Origin: Mycobacteriales bacterium
GTDB lineage: Bacteria > Actinomycetota > Actinomycetes > JAFAQI01 > DASSKL01
NCBI GenBank assembly: GCA_035690485.1
Contig: DASSKL010000079.1
Location: forward strand, 1 to 50,874
DNA length: 50,874 nucleotides
Direction of reading: 5' to 3'
The position numbers and the translations under genes are program-made. The stretch's first letter is position 1. Every line of letters starts with the position of its first letter. Shown here piece after piece: positions 10,874-24,152 of this stretch. The notes under the pieces are model-generated. The model was not told where the DNA came from. It ran no database searches and saw only the letters and a list, made by a program, of their open reading frames with translations.

Positions 10874-10874
<1 letters not shown>
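10701..10874 (+). CDS. Small single-pass membrane protein between carA and carB
   Basis: A 57-residue frame starting at GTG (overlapping the carA TGA) and ending in TGATG shared with the carB ATG. Residues 1-30 are polar and proline-rich ([11 protein letters not shown]); residues 31-52 are one strong hydrophobic helix ([21 protein letters not shown]); the tail is five residues. Such tight overlaps on both sides argue that it is really translated. I do not recognise a family and assign no function. Small membrane proteins within the pyr cluster occur in related actinobacteria (from memory), so it may be a lineage-conserved accessory. N-terminus in the cytoplasm is a guess. Confidence 0.7.
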
Positions 10875-14142
<3,268 letters not shown>

Positions 14143-14146
<4 letters not shown>

Positions 14147-15012
14147 AGCCGGTCCAGGTGCGCGGCGAGGTCCTCGGCATCAAGCAGGTCGGCGCCTACT
14201 GGGCGATGACGCTGGTAGCGCCGGGCATCGCCGAGCAGACCAGGCCGGGCCAGTTCGTCGCGATCGCGGTGGGCGGACCCGAGACACCGATGCTGCTGCG
14301 CCGGGCCTTCTCGATCCACGCCGTCCGCGAGACCGGCATCTACGGCGGCACCGTCGAGTTCGTCTTCGCCGTCCACGGCAAGGGCACCGAGTGGCTGTCC
14401 CGACTGCGGCAGCACGACAGCGTCGACGTGGTCGGGCCGCTGGGCCGGCCGTTCGCGCTCCCTCGCGAGCCGGCGCACTGCGTCCTCGTCGGGGGCGGTT
14501 ACGGCGCCGCGCCGCTGTTCCTGCTCGCCGATGCGCTGCGCGCCCGCGGCTGCCGGGTCGACTTCGTACTCGGCGCCGCCACCGGCGACCGGCTCTTCGG
14601 CGCGCTGGAGGCCAAGCGGATGGCTGCCAGCGTCGCATTCACCACCGACGACGGTTCTTTCGGCCAGCAGGGCCGGGTCTCGGACATGCTTCCCGACGTC
14701 ATCGCCCGCACCCGCGCCGACGTCGTCTACGCCTGCGGCCCGATGGCGATGCTCGAGGCCGTCTCGCGGATCGCGGCGGAGGCCTACGACGGGGCCGGCA
14801 TCCCCGCCCAGGTCGCGGTCGAGGAGGCGATGGCCTGCGGCGTCGGCGTCTGCATGACCTGCGTGCTGCCCGTCATCGGTGACGACGGGGAGACCCGCAT
14901 GGTCCGCTCCTGCGTCGAGGGCCCGGTGTTCGCCGCCGACCGGCTGCGCTGGGACGCGCTGGGCACCGTGCCGCTCGATGCCGTCGGCGCCGCGGCGATG
15001 GGAGCGCACTGA
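14143..15012 (+). CDS. pyrK: Dihydroorotate dehydrogenase B electron-transfer subunit PyrK
   Basis: 289 residues of the ferredoxin-reductase-like fold. The FAD-binding beta barrel (about 1-100, with [13 protein letters not shown]) is followed by an NAD-binding domain beginning [17 protein letters not shown]. Near the C-terminus, Cys232, Cys237, Cys240 and Cys257 (CX4CX2CX16C) form the [2Fe-2S] site. It carries electrons from PyrD to NAD+, making this the soluble class 1B enzyme, not the quinone-linked class 2 form I expect in Streptomyces or Mycobacterium. ATGA overlap with carB and TGATG overlap with pyrD fix its role in the operon. Confidence 0.95.
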
Positions 15013-16025
15013 TGGCCGACCTGACCACGCGACTTGCCGGGGTGGAGTTCCCCAATCCGGTCTTCACCGCCTCCGGGTGCGCCGCCGCCGGTCAGGAGCT
15101 CGACCAGTTCTTCGACGTCTCCTCGATCGGCGGCGTCGTCACCAAGTCGATCATGCTCGAGCCCCGGTCCGGCCGGCCGACGCCACGCATGGCCGAGACC
15201 CCGAGCGGCATGCTCAACTCCATCGGGCTGCAGGGGCCGGGCATCGACGCGTTCCTGCAGCGCGACCTGCCGTGGCTCGAGCAGCGCGGAGCGCGGGCCG
15301 TCGTCTCGATCGCCGGCGGCAGCGTCGACGACTACGCCAAGCTCGCCGGCCGGCTGCGTGGGGCGCCGCTCGCGATGATCGAGGTCAACATCTCCTGCCC
15401 CAACGTCGAGGACCGCGGCCAGGTCTTCGCCTGCGATGCCGGTGGCGCCGCCGCGGTCGTCTCCGCCGTGCGCAAGGCGGTCGCGTCGAGCATCCCCGTC
15501 TTCGCGAAGCTCTCGCCCGACGTCACCGACATCGTCGCCGTCGCGCGCGCCTGCGTCGACGCCGGCGCCGACGGCCTCTCGATGATCAACACGCTGCTCG
15601 GGATCGTCATAGACACGACGAGCCTGCGCCCGGTGCTCGCGGGGGTCACCGGCGGGCTGTCCGGGCCGGCCATCCGGCCGGTCGCCGTCCGCTGCGTCTG
15701 GCAGGTCCATGCCGCGATGCCCGAGGTACCGATCCTCGGCATGGGCGGGATCCGCACCGGGCTCGACGCGCTGGAGTTCCTGCTCGCCGGCGCCAGCGCG
15801 GTCAGCGTCGGCACGGTCACCTTCCACGACCCGAGCGCGCCCGCCCGGGTGCTCGCCGAGCTGCGCCAGGCCCTCGACGAGCGAGGCATCGAACGACTGG
15901 AGGACATCATCGGCCTAGCCCACCGCCCGCCGGTTCTCACCGTCCCGGAGGAGCCCGATCCACCGGGCGACGAACCCGAGCCGATCCCCACCGCCCGACC
16001 CGTCGCCTTCGAGGACGTCCGGTGA
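15012..16025 (+). CDS. pyrD: Dihydroorotate dehydrogenase catalytic subunit (class 1B)
   Basis: 337 residues. It oxidises dihydroorotate to orotate with FMN. The flavin barrel contains NPVFTASGCAAAG near 15, the substrate loop TPSGMLNSIGLQ near 63-74, and the class 1 catalytic Cys129 in NISCPN, where a class 2 enzyme would have serine. The FMN-phosphate loop GMGGIRTG lies near residue 245. The last ~35 residues are an acidic, proline-rich tail (VPEEPDPPGDEPEP) not needed for the fold. The adjacent pyrK, sharing TGATG, supplies the electron outlet. The stop overlaps the pyrF GTG. Confidence 0.96.
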   Translation: MADLTTRLAGVEFPNPVFTASGCAAAGQELDQFFDVSSIGGVVTKSIMLEPRSGRPTPRMAETPSGMLNSIGLQGPGIDAFLQRDLPWLEQRGARAVVSIAGGSVDDYAKLAGRLRGAPLAMIEVNISCPNVEDRGQVFACDAGGAAAVVSAVRKAVASSIPVFAKLSPDVTDIVAVARACVDAGADGLSMINTLLGIVIDTTSLRPVLAGVTGGLSGPAIRPVAVRCVWQVHAAMPEVPILGMGGIRTGLDALEFLLAGASAVSVGTVTFHDPSAPARVLAELRQALDERGIERLEDIIGLAHRPPVLTVPEEPDPPGDEPEPIPTARPVAFEDVR

Positions 16026-16717
16026 CCGGCCGCGAGCGGGCGCCCATTGCGGTGGCCCTGGACGCCCCCGACGTGGAGACCGCCGCCCGTTGGGCGGCCG
16101 CGGTCTCGCCGTACGTCTCGACGCTGAAGGTCGGCCTGGGGCTCTTCTGCCGGCAGGGCCCGGAGGTCGTCGACGCGATCCGGGGCGCGCGCGGCGCCGA
16201 CCTCTTCCTCGACCTGAAGCTGCACGACATCCCCGCGACCGTGGCCAATGCCGCGCGGGCGGTGGCACGGCTCAAACCGCGTTACCTGACGGTGCACGCG
16301 GCCGGCGGCCGGGCGATGGTGTCCGCCGCCGTCGAGGCCGCCCCCGACGTCGACATCGCCGGCGTCACCGTGCTGACCTCCCTCGCCGAGAGCGACCTGG
16401 CCACCGTGGGTTTCGCCGGCTCCGCCGCCGATGCCGTACGCCGCCTCGCGGTGCTCGCCGTCGACTCGGGCGCCCGCGCGCTGGTCTGCTCCCCGCAGGA
16501 GGTCGCGATGGTCCGCGCGGAGGTCGGCCCCGGCATCACACTGATCACCCCGGGCGTGCGCCCGGCGGCTGCCGACACCCAGGACCAGGCCCGGGTCGCG
16601 ACCCCCGAGCGCGCGCTCGCCGACGGGGCGGACCTGCTGGTCATCGGCCGCCCGATCACCGGTGCCGACGACCCCGGGGCGGCCGCCGCCGCGATCTCCG
16701 CGACCCTCGCGCGTTAG
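16022..16717 (+). CDS. pyrF: Orotidine 5'-phosphate decarboxylase (type 1)
   Basis: 231 residues. It converts OMP to UMP. The catalytic array DLKLHDI (Asp64, Lys66, Asp69) and ITPGVRP with VIGRPIT near the C-terminus are intact. The short length and the DxKxxDI form place it in the type 1 group (Escherichia coli/Bacillus-like), whereas many actinobacteria have the longer type 2 enzyme. It ends the pyr operon. No pyrE follows, so orotate phosphoribosyltransferase must be encoded elsewhere. About 105 bases without a gene follow before sIHF. Confidence 0.96.
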   Translation: MTGRERAPIAVALDAPDVETAARWAAAVSPYVSTLKVGLGLFCRQGPEVVDAIRGARGADLFLDLKLHDIPATVANAARAVARLKPRYLTVHAAGGRAMVSAAVEAAPDVDIAGVTVLTSLAESDLATVGFAGSAADAVRRLAVLAVDSGARALVCSPQEVAMVRAEVGPGITLITPGVRPAAADTQDQARVATPERALADGADLLVIGRPITGADDPGAAAAAISATLAR

Positions 16718-16734
16718 CGCTGCGACAGGGCGGA

Positions 16735-16764
16735 TTGCCGGTGACGCCGCCGACCCGCTAGGTT
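16735..16764 (+). promoter_or_regulatory. Candidate promoter for the sIHF-gmk-rpoZ group
   Basis: TTGCCG (16735-16740) and TAGGTT (16759-16764) are separated by 18 bases, a good fit to the actinobacterial housekeeping sigma pattern TTGNCN / TANNNT. It lies in the only gap between pyrF and sIHF and would give a leader of about 50 nt. Confidence 0.55.
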
Positions 16765-16822
16765 CGCCGCGCCGCCCTCGACCCGCTCGGCGCTCCGACG
16801 TTCCTACCGCGAGGTGACCCAC

Positions 16823-17152
16823 GTGCCGCTTCCGTCCTTGACCCCCGAGCAGCGGGCCGCGGCGCTGGAGAAGGCCGCGGCGGCCCGGCGGGCCCGCGCC
16901 GACCTCAAGGCGCGGCTCAAGCGCTCGGGCACGTCGCTCGCGGACGTGCTCGCGCGAGGCGAGACCGACGAGGCGATCGGCAAGATGAAGGTCTCCGCGG
17001 TGCTCGAGGCGCTGCCCGGCGTCGGCAAGGCGCGGGCCGCGAAGATCATGGAGCGGCTCGACATCTCGCCGAGCCGGCGGGTGCGCGGTCTCGGCGCCAA
17101 CCAACGAGCCCGGCTGGTGGCAGAGTTCGGTGACGGTGCCGGACGCGCGTAG
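16823..17152 (+). CDS. sihF: Actinobacterial integration host factor (sIHF/mIHF)
   Basis: A 109-residue basic nucleoid-associated protein. It opens [26 protein letters not shown], a long charged helix, and then has the helix-two-turn-helix DNA-binding core with [29 protein letters not shown] and the invariant [11 protein letters not shown]. It bends DNA and influences replication, recombination and secondary metabolism in Streptomyces; it is unrelated in sequence to proteobacterial IHF. I chose the GTG at 16823, because GAGGTGA lies five bases upstream and homologues start here; an in-frame GTG at 16814 sits inside that Shine-Dalgarno. The 3' end overlaps gmk by 23 bases. Confidence 0.93.
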   Translation: MPLPSLTPEQRAAALEKAAAARRARADLKARLKRSGTSLADVLARGETDEAIGKMKVSAVLEALPGVGKARAAKIMERLDISPSRRVRGLGANQRARLVAEFGDGAGRA

Positions 17153-17702
17153 CCGACACGGGCGTCTGACGGTCCTGTCCGGGCCGTCCGGAGTGGGCAA
17201 GGGCACGGTCGTCGCCGCCGTACGCCGCCGCCACCCCGAGGTCTGGGTCTCCGTGTCCGTCACCACCCGCGAGCCCCGGCCGGGGGAGACCGACGGCGTG
17301 GAGTACCACTTCGTCGACCTCGACACGTTCACCGGCATGGTCGCCCGGGGGGAGTTCCTCGAGCACGACACCCACTTCGGTGCCGGCTACGGCACCCCGC
17401 GCGCCCCGGTCGAGGAGCGCCTGGCCGCCGGTGGCAGCGTGCTGCTCGAGATCGACCTGCAGGGCGCGCGACAGGTGCGGGCGCGGATGCCCCAGGCCAT
17501 GCTCGTCTTCCTCGCGCCGCCCTCGTGGGAGGAGCTCGAACGCCGGCTGCGCGGGCGCAGCACCGAGGACCGGCAGCGGGTCCGCCGCCGCCTCGACCGG
17601 GCCCGCATCGAGATGGCGGCCGAGGCGGAGTTCGACGCCGTCGTCGTCAACGACGACGTCGAGGCCGCGGCCGATCGGCTGGTAGCCTTGATGTCGATCT
17701 AG
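17130..17702 (+). CDS. gmk: Guanylate kinase
   Basis: 190 residues. It phosphorylates GMP to GDP with ATP. The P-loop GPSGVGKG is at residues 18-25, followed by [22 protein letters not shown], the GMP-binding segment, [17 protein letters not shown], and the lid region with [17 protein letters not shown]. Two in-frame GTG starts (17130 and 17136) are possible and differ by two residues; I list the first. It overlaps the end of sIHF by 23 bases in another frame, so the two are translated from one message. rpoZ follows after 28 bases, the classical gmk-rpoZ pair. Confidence 0.95.
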   Translation: MTVPDARSRHGRLTVLSGPSGVGKGTVVAAVRRRHPEVWVSVSVTTREPRPGETDGVEYHFVDLDTFTGMVARGEFLEHDTHFGAGYGTPRAPVEERLAAGGSVLLEIDLQGARQVRARMPQAMLVFLAPPSWEELERRLRGRSTEDRQRVRRRLDRARIEMAAEAEFDAVVVNDDVEAAADRLVALMSI

Positions 17703-17730
17703 ATCCGCAGTCTGCAGCGAGAGGCACCAC

Positions 17731-17994
17731 GTGGCCGGCACCAGCCCCGACCCCCAGGGCATCACCTACCCGCCCATCGACGACCTGCTCGGCAAGGTCG
17801 AGTCGAAGTACGCCCTGGTGCTCTACGCCTCCAAGCGCGCGCGGCAGATCAACGCCTACTACTCCCAGCTCGGAGAGGGGCTGCTGGAGTACGTCGGCCC
17901 GCTGGTCGACACCCACCCGCACGAGAAGCCGCTGTCGGTCGCGCTGCGCGAGATCGACCAGGACCTGCTCGAGTACGAGCAGGTCGAGCAGTAG
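17731..17994 (+). CDS. rpoZ: RNA polymerase omega subunit
   Basis: 87 residues. The omega chain clamps the beta-prime subunit and assists polymerase assembly. The conserved core is [33 protein letters not shown], with a C-terminal helix rich in acidic residues. It starts at GTG seven bases after GAGAGG. Length and surroundings (gmk before, coaBC after) are typical for actinobacteria. Its gap to gmk is 28 bases, with no terminator seen. Confidence 0.96.
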   Translation: MAGTSPDPQGITYPPIDDLLGKVESKYALVLYASKRARQINAYYSQLGEGLLEYVGPLVDTHPHEKPLSVALREIDQDLLEYEQVEQ

Positions 17995-18015
17995 CTCCTC
18001 GCCCGCGGCCGGACC

Positions 18016-19257
18016 ATGGCTGACGACGGCCTCCCGTCCCGCGGGACCCCCGCGCCCGAGCGATCCTCGGTCGTCCTCGGCGTCTCCGGCGGCATCGCCG
18101 CCTACAAGGCCTGCGAGCTGTTGCGGCTGCTGACCGAGTCCGGCCACGAGGTGCGCGTCGTGCCGACCGACGCGGCCCTGCGGTTCGTCGGCACACCGAC
18201 CTGGGCGGCGCTGTCCGGCCGACCGGTCAGCACCGACGTCTGGACCGACGTCGAGCAGGTGCCCCACGTGCGGCTCGGCCAGCGCGCCGACCTCGTCGTC
18301 GTGGCACCGGCCACCGCTGACCTGCTCGCCCGGGCGGCCACCGGCCGGGCCGACGACCTGCTCACCGCGACCCTGCTCACCGCCCGCTGCCCGGTCGTCT
18401 ACGCGCCGGCCATGCACATGGAGATGTGGGAGCACCCGGCGACCCGGGCCAACGTCGACACCCTGCGCGCCCGGGGCGCGGTCGTGCTCGACCCGGCGGT
18501 CGGCCGGCTCACCGGCGCCGACACGGGTCCCGGCCGGTTGCCCGACCCCGCGGAGATCTTCGCGGTCTGCGTCGACCTGCTCGCCCGGCCCGCCGCTGCG
18601 GCGGACCTCGCCGGCCGGCACGTCGTCGTGTCCGCCGGCGGCACCCGCGAGTACCTCGACCCGGTGCGCTTCCTGGGCAACCGGTCGAGCGGCCGGCAGG
18701 GCTACGCGCTCGCCCGCACCGCGGCCGCCCGCGGCGCCCGGGTGACACTGGTCTCCGCCAACGTCGCGCTGCCCGACCCGGCGGGTGCCGCGCTCGTGCG
18801 CGTGGGCAGCGCGGAGGAGCTGCGTGCCGCCGTGCTCGCGGCGGCGGCCGACGCCGACGCGGTCGTCATGGCTGCGGCGGTCGCCGACTTCCGGCCGGTC
18901 AGCCGCGCCCCGCTGAAGATCAAGAAGGGCGACACCGAACCCGAGCCGGTCAAGCTCGCGCGCAACCCCGACGTGCTGGCCGAGGTGGTGCGCGGGCGCC
19001 ACGCCGGCCAGGTCATCGTCGGGTTCGCCGCCGAGACCGACGATGTCCTGGCCAACGGCCGCCGCAAGCTGGAGGCCAAGGGCTGCGACCTGCTGGTGGT
19101 CAACGAGGTCGGGGAGGGCGTCGCCTTCGAGGTGGCGCACAACCAGGCGGTCGTGCTCGGCCGCGACGGCAGCACGACGGAGATCCCGCTCGGGCCCAAG
19201 GAGACGCTCGCCCACGTCGTGTGGGACCTCGTCGCGCAGCGCCTGCCCACGCGCTGA
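18016..19257 (+). CDS. coaBC: Bifunctional phosphopantothenoylcysteine decarboxylase/synthetase
   Basis: 413 residues. The N-terminal CoaC flavoprotein (about 15-190) decarboxylates 4'-phosphopantothenoylcysteine; the C-terminal CoaB domain makes that substrate from phosphopantothenate, CTP and cysteine. CoaC signs: LGVSGGIAAYKACELLRLL, His in VPHVRLGQRADLVVVAPATADLLAR, and PAMHMEMW, where the family pattern PxMNxxMW has Asn and this protein has His. CoaB signs: VVSAGGTREYLDPVRFLGNRSSG, MAAAVADFRPV and the KIKK lysines. Starts at ATG 21 bases after rpoZ. The His for Asn change appears to be common in actinobacteria (recollection), but I cannot check this here. Confidence 0.95.
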   Translation: MADDGLPSRGTPAPERSSVVLGVSGGIAAYKACELLRLLTESGHEVRVVPTDAALRFVGTPTWAALSGRPVSTDVWTDVEQVPHVRLGQRADLVVVAPATADLLARAATGRADDLLTATLLTARCPVVYAPAMHMEMWEHPATRANVDTLRARGAVVLDPAVGRLTGADTGPGRLPDPAEIFAVCVDLLARPAAAADLAGRHVVVSAGGTREYLDPVRFLGNRSSGRQGYALARTAAARGARVTLVSANVALPDPAGAALVRVGSAEELRAAVLAAAADADAVVMAAAVADFRPVSRAPLKIKKGDTEPEPVKLARNPDVLAEVVRGRHAGQVIVGFAAETDDVLANGRRKLEAKGCDLLVVNEVGEGVAFEVAHNQAVVLGRDGSTTEIPLGPKETLAHVVWDLVAQRLPTR

Positions 19258-19286
19258 CCGTCGGCGCGCGGCGCCGGGCCGCTGAC

Positions 19287-19292
19287 TACACT
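19287..19292 (+). promoter_or_regulatory. Candidate -10 element upstream of metK
   Basis: TACACT fits TANNNT within the 87-base gap between coaBC and metK. No -35 hexamer at normal spacing is convincing. I see no SAM riboswitch in the gap, which is too short to hold a known class. Confidence 0.3.
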
Positions 19293-19344
19293 CGCCGGTG
19301 GTCGACCGATCGGCCGTTTCGTTCCGCTGTCCCCAGGGAGTCCC

Positions 19345-20541
<1,197 letters not shown>

Positions 20542-20555
20542 CCCCGCTGTGGACA

Positions 20556-20579
20556 AGCGGCGATCCGTCGTCCGCCGCT
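20556..20579 (+). terminator. GC-rich hairpin downstream of metK
   Basis: AGCGGCG (20556-20562) is complementary to CGCCGCT (20573-20579) with a ten-base loop. There is no U tract, as usual for actinobacterial terminators. It lies between the metK stop and a TAGACA -10-like hexamer (20582-20587) just upstream of priA, so it could end the metK message. Confidence 0.35.
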
Positions 20580-20593
20580 GGTAGACAACCGGC

Positions 20594-22573
20594 GTGGCCG
20601 GTTCCGGGCGCAAGCCCTCGTCGCTGACGCTCGCGGCGACCTTGCCGGTCGCGCGGGTGGCGGTCGACGTGTCGCTGCCGCACCTCGACCGGCCGTTCGA
20701 CTACCTCGTGGCCGAGCAGCACGATGCGGCCGCGGTGCCGGGGGCCCGCGTGCGTGTCCGCTTCGCCGGGCGTCTCGTCGACGGCTACGTCCTCGAGCGC
20801 ACGCAGAGGAGCGAGCACGAGGGCCGGCTCGCGTTCCTGGCCCGCGCGACCTCGGCCGAACCGGTGCTGTCCCCGGAGGTGGCCACCCTGGCTCGGGCGG
20901 TGGCCGACCGGCAGGCGGGTGTGCTCGCCGACGTTCTGCGGCTGGCGATCCCGCCGCGGCACGGGGCGACCGAGCGCCAGCCTTCTCCGGACCCCCTTGC
21001 GCCGCCCGCGCCGCCCGACCCGAGTGCCCTCGCCCGCTACGTCGACGGGCCGGCGGCCCTGCAGGCGCTGGCCGGGGGCGAGTCTCCGCGTCTGGTCTGG
21101 CCGGCGTTGCCCGGCGGTGGCTGGCCCGACGAGATCGCCGCACTCGCGCAGGCGACGCTGGCCTCCGGTCGCGGCGCGGTCGTGGTCGTGCCCGACGCCC
21201 GCGATGCGGACCGCCTCGATGCCGCGTTCGCGGCCCGGCTCGGTGCCGGCCGGCACATCGTGCTCACTGCCGATGCCGGGCCGGCCGAGCGCTACCGGCG
21301 CTTTCTCGCCGTCCGGCGTGGCTCGGTGCAGGTGGTGGTCGGCACCAGGGCGGCGGGGTTCGCGCCGGTGCACGACCTCGGGCTGGTCGTGATCTGGGAC
21401 GACGGTGACGACCTGCACGCCGAGCCGCGCGCGCCGTACCCACATGCGCGCGAGGTGCTCCTCCAGCGGGCGCACCTGACGGGCGCGGGGGCGGTCGTTG
21501 GCGGGTTCGCCGTCACAGCGGAGGGGGCTCGGCTGCTCACGACCGGGTGGGCCCGGCCGCTCGAGCCCGACCGCAACGCACTGCGCGCCGGCGCGCCGAG
21601 GGTGACGCCGCTGGGCGACGACGCCGCGCTGGCCCGTGACCCGGCCGCCCGCTCGGCGCGATTGCCGACGGTCGCCTGGGACGCCGCCCGCGCCGCCCTC
21701 GGCCTCGGCCGGCCGGTGCTCGTCCAGGTGCCACGGCGCGGCTACCAACCCGCGCTGTCCTGCGCCGAGTGCCGGTCGCCGGCACGGTGCGCGCACTGCG
21801 CCGGCCCGCTCGGGCGCTCCGGTCGGCCCGACGTCACGGTGCCCGCGTGCCGATGGTGCGGCCGGCCGGCGGCCGACTGGCACTGCCCCGAGTGCGGGTC
21901 GGCCCGGCTGCGCGCCGCGGTCGTGGGGGAGCGGCGCACGGCGGAGGAGCTCGGCCGCGCCTTTCCCGGCGTCCCCGTCGCCACCTCGGCCGGCGACCGG
22001 GTGCTCGCCACCGTCGCGGCCGAACCGTCCCTCGTCGTCGCCACGCCCGGAGCCGAGCCGGTGGCCGACGGCGGCTACGGGGCAGCACTCCTGCTCGACG
22101 GGTGGGCGCTGCTGACCCGGCCCGACCTGCGCGCCGGGGAGGAGGCGTTGCGCAGGTGGTTCAACGCGGCGGCCCTGGTCCGCGCGGGAGCGGATGGCGG
22201 CACGGTCGTCGTCGCGGCCGAGTCCGGGTTGCCCGCGGTGCAGGCGCTGATCCGGTGGGCACCGGCCTGGCACGCCGGCCGGGAGCTGGCGGCCCGCGCC
22301 GAGCTGCGCTTCCCGCCCGCCGCGCGGTTGGCCGCGCTCACGGGCGCGCCGGCCGCCGTGTCCGACCTGCTCGCGGCGACCGACCTGCCCGCTGCTGCCG
22401 AGGTGTTGGGGCCGGTGCCGGCTCCCGGGGGCCACGAGCGGCTGCTGGTGCGGGTGCCGCCGCGCGACGGCGCCGTGCTCAGCGCAGCGCTCAAGGCCGC
22501 GGCCGCGGCGCGCAGTGCCCGCAAGGCGGCGGATCCGGTGCGGGTCCAGATCGACCCGATCGAGCTGCTGTGA
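20594..22573 (+). CDS. priA: PriA-like replication restart protein, helicase motifs degenerate
   Basis: 659 residues. The N-terminal 3'-DNA-binding domain (RVAVDVSLPHLDRPFDYLVAE onward) is PriA-like. The zinc-binding core has four CX2C pairs between about residues 390 and 437 (CAEC, CAHC, CRWC, CPEC). The Walker A sequence expected before residue 200 is absent (the region reads WPALPGGGWPDEI, without GKT), and the DEEH box is replaced by WDDGDDLHAEPRAP. It therefore probably binds forks or partner proteins without unwinding DNA, as annotated for other actinobacterial PriA proteins. The GTG start is six bases after TAGACA, which may indicate leaderless transcription. Confidence 0.88.
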   Translation: MAGSGRKPSSLTLAATLPVARVAVDVSLPHLDRPFDYLVAEQHDAAAVPGARVRVRFAGRLVDGYVLERTQRSEHEGRLAFLARATSAEPVLSPEVATLARAVADRQAGVLADVLRLAIPPRHGATERQPSPDPLAPPAPPDPSALARYVDGPAALQALAGGESPRLVWPALPGGGWPDEIAALAQATLASGRGAVVVVPDARDADRLDAAFAARLGAGRHIVLTADAGPAERYRRFLAVRRGSVQVVVGTRAAGFAPVHDLGLVVIWDDGDDLHAEPRAPYPHAREVLLQRAHLTGAGAVVGGFAVTAEGARLLTTGWARPLEPDRNALRAGAPRVTPLGDDAALARDPAARSARLPTVAWDAARAALGLGRPVLVQVPRRGYQPALSCAECRSPARCAHCAGPLGRSGRPDVTVPACRWCGRPAADWHCPECGSARLRAAVVGERRTAEELGRAFPGVPVATSAGDRVLATVAAEPSLVVATPGAEPVADGGYGAALLLDGWALLTRPDLRAGEEALRRWFNAAALVRAGADGGTVVVAAESGLPAVQALIRWAPAWHAGRELAARAELRFPPAARLAALTGAPAAVSDLLAATDLPAAAEVLGPVPAPGGHERLLVRVPPRDGAVLSAALKAAAAARSARKAADPVRVQIDPIELL

Positions 22574-22598
22574 CCAGGGGACCGCTACCCGGTCGACC

Positions 22599-22604
22599 TA
22601 GACT
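22599..22604 (+). promoter_or_regulatory. Candidate -10 element of the def-fmt-rsmB promoter
   Basis: TAGACT fits TANNNT in the 64-base gap between priA and def, with a short leader and a GAGGAG Shine-Dalgarno (22627-22632) before the def GTG. The same TAGACT hexamer recurs upstream of rpe and pheS in this window. Confidence 0.5.
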
Positions 22605-22637
22605 CGGGACCAGCGCCCACGACCGCGAGGAGCACGC

Positions 22638-23186
22638 GTGCCCGTCCAGCCCATCCGCCTGTTCGGCGACCCCGTGCTGACGACGCCCGCCGTACCGGTG
22701 ACCACCTTCGACAAGGAGCTGCGGGTCCTCGTCCGCGACCTCGTCGACACGATGACCGACGCGCCCGGCGCAGGCCTGGCCGCGCCACAGATCGGCGTCG
22801 GCCTGCGCGTCTTCGTCTACGACGTCGACGAGACGGTAGGGCATCTCATCAACCCCGAGCTCGGTCCCTTCTCCGACGAGGAGCAGGACGGCGAGGAGGG
22901 TTGCCTGTCGTTCCCGGGCCTGGCCTTCCCGACGAAGCGCGCGCAGACCGTGGTGGCGCGCGGCTTCAACATGTACGGCGACCCGGTTGTGCTCGAGGGC
23001 AGCGCCCTGATGGCCCGCTGCCTCCAGCACGAGACCGACCACCTCGACGGCATCCTGTTCATCGACCGGCTCGACCCCGAGCAGCGCAAGGTCGCGATGA
23101 AGGCGATCCGGGAGGCGGAGTGGTTCGGCGCCCCCGCACCGCAGGTCAAGGTCTCGCCGCACGCCACGCTCGGCCGGGCGCTGTAG
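22638..23186 (+). CDS. def: Peptide deformylase
   Basis: 182 residues. It removes the formyl group from nascent N-terminal methionine. All three motifs are present: GAGLAAPQIG (residues 44-53), EGCLSFPG with metal ligand Cys89, and HETDHLDG with ligands His131 and His135 and catalytic Glu132. It starts at GTG five bases after GAGGAG. It is the partner of fmt, 42 bases downstream, which adds the formyl group to initiator tRNA, so the pair covers both ends of the formylation cycle. Confidence 0.96.
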   Translation: MPVQPIRLFGDPVLTTPAVPVTTFDKELRVLVRDLVDTMTDAPGAGLAAPQIGVGLRVFVYDVDETVGHLINPELGPFSDEEQDGEEGCLSFPGLAFPTKRAQTVVARGFNMYGDPVVLEGSALMARCLQHETDHLDGILFIDRLDPEQRKVAMKAIREAEWFGAPAPQVKVSPHATLGRAL

Positions 23187-23228
23187 TGGTCCGCCCCGCC
23201 GTCCCCGAGACCTCGGCGGTGCGCTGAC

Positions 23229-24152
23229 GTGCGGCTCGTCTTCGCCGGCACGCCCGACGTGGCCGTGCCGTCCCTGCACGCGCTGCTCGACTCCGCCCAC
23301 GAGGTCGTCGCTGTCGTCACCCGCCCCGATGCACCGGCCGGCCGCGGCCGCACGGTGCGACCCAGCCCGGTGAAGGAGGCCGCCCTCGGTGCCGGTCTCG
23401 AGGTGCTGACGCCCGCCCGCCCTCGCGAACCCGACTTCCTGCAGCGGCTCGCCGAGCTGGCGCCCGACTGCTGCCCCGTCGTCGCCTACGGCGCCCTCGT
23501 CCCGCGCGCCGCGCTCGACATCCCCGCCCACGGCTGGGTCAACCTGCACTTCTCGCTGCTGCCCGCGTGGCGAGGTGCGGCCCCCGTGCAGCACGCCATC
23601 ATGGCCGGCGACGACGTGACCGGCGCCTCGACGTTCCTCCTGGAGGAGGGGCTGGACACCGGGCCGGTCTTCGGCGTGCTCACTGAGGAGATCCGGCCGA
23701 CCGACACCTCCGGCGACCTGCTCGCCCGGCTCGCGCAGGCCGGCGCGGGGCTCCTCGTGGCGACCCTCGACGGCATCGCGTCCGGCGAGCTGGTCGCGCG
23801 GCCGCAACCGGCCGACGGCGTCTCGCTCGCGCCGAAGCTCACCCCGGACGACGTCCGGGTCGACTGGACGGCTCCGGCCCGTCGTGTCGACCGGCTCATC
23901 CGTGCCGGCACCCCCGCGCCCGGCCCCTGGACGACCTTCCGCGACAGACGCCTCAAGGTCGGCCCCGTCACCGTCACCGACGAACCCGCGCTGGCGCCCG
24001 GCGCGTTGCGCGTCGACAAGGGCGGCGTGCTGGTCGGCACCGGCACCACGCCCGTCCGGCTCGGCGACGTCCGGCCCGAGGGCAAGCCGGTGATGGCGGC
24101 GGACGCCTGGGCCCGCGGCGTACGCCCCGGTCCCGACGACCGGTTCGGGTGA
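23229..24152 (+). CDS. fmt: Methionyl-tRNA formyltransferase
   Basis: 307 residues. It formylates Met-tRNAfMet using 10-formyl-tetrahydrofolate. The N-terminal domain begins [16 protein letters not shown] and holds the catalytic Asn and His in [18 protein letters not shown] and the Asp in [10 protein letters not shown]. The C-terminal OB-like domain binds tRNA (begins about 205, [14 protein letters not shown]). The GTG start lies 42 bases after def; the stop overlaps the rsmB GTG by four bases. Confidence 0.96.
   Translation: MRLVFAGTPDVAVPSLHALLDSAHEVVAVVTRPDAPAGRGRTVRPSPVKEAALGAGLEVLTPARPREPDFLQRLAELAPDCCPVVAYGALVPRAALDIPAHGWVNLHFSLLPAWRGAAPVQHAIMAGDDVTGASTFLLEEGLDTGPVFGVLTEEIRPTDTSGDLLARLAQAGAGLLVATLDGIASGELVARPQPADGVSLAPKLTPDDVRVDWTAPARRVDRLIRAGTPAPGPWTTFRDRRLKVGPVTVTDEPALAPGALRVDKGGVLVGTGTTPVRLGDVRPEGKPVMAADAWARGVRPGPDDRFG

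Noticed and set aside
16814-16822. GTG 16814 as the sIHF start
   Set aside because: It is part of the GAGGTGA Shine-Dalgarno for GTG 16823, where homologues start.
19258-19344. A SAM riboswitch before metK
   Set aside because: The gap is only 87 bases and no conserved SAM-aptamer string is visible.
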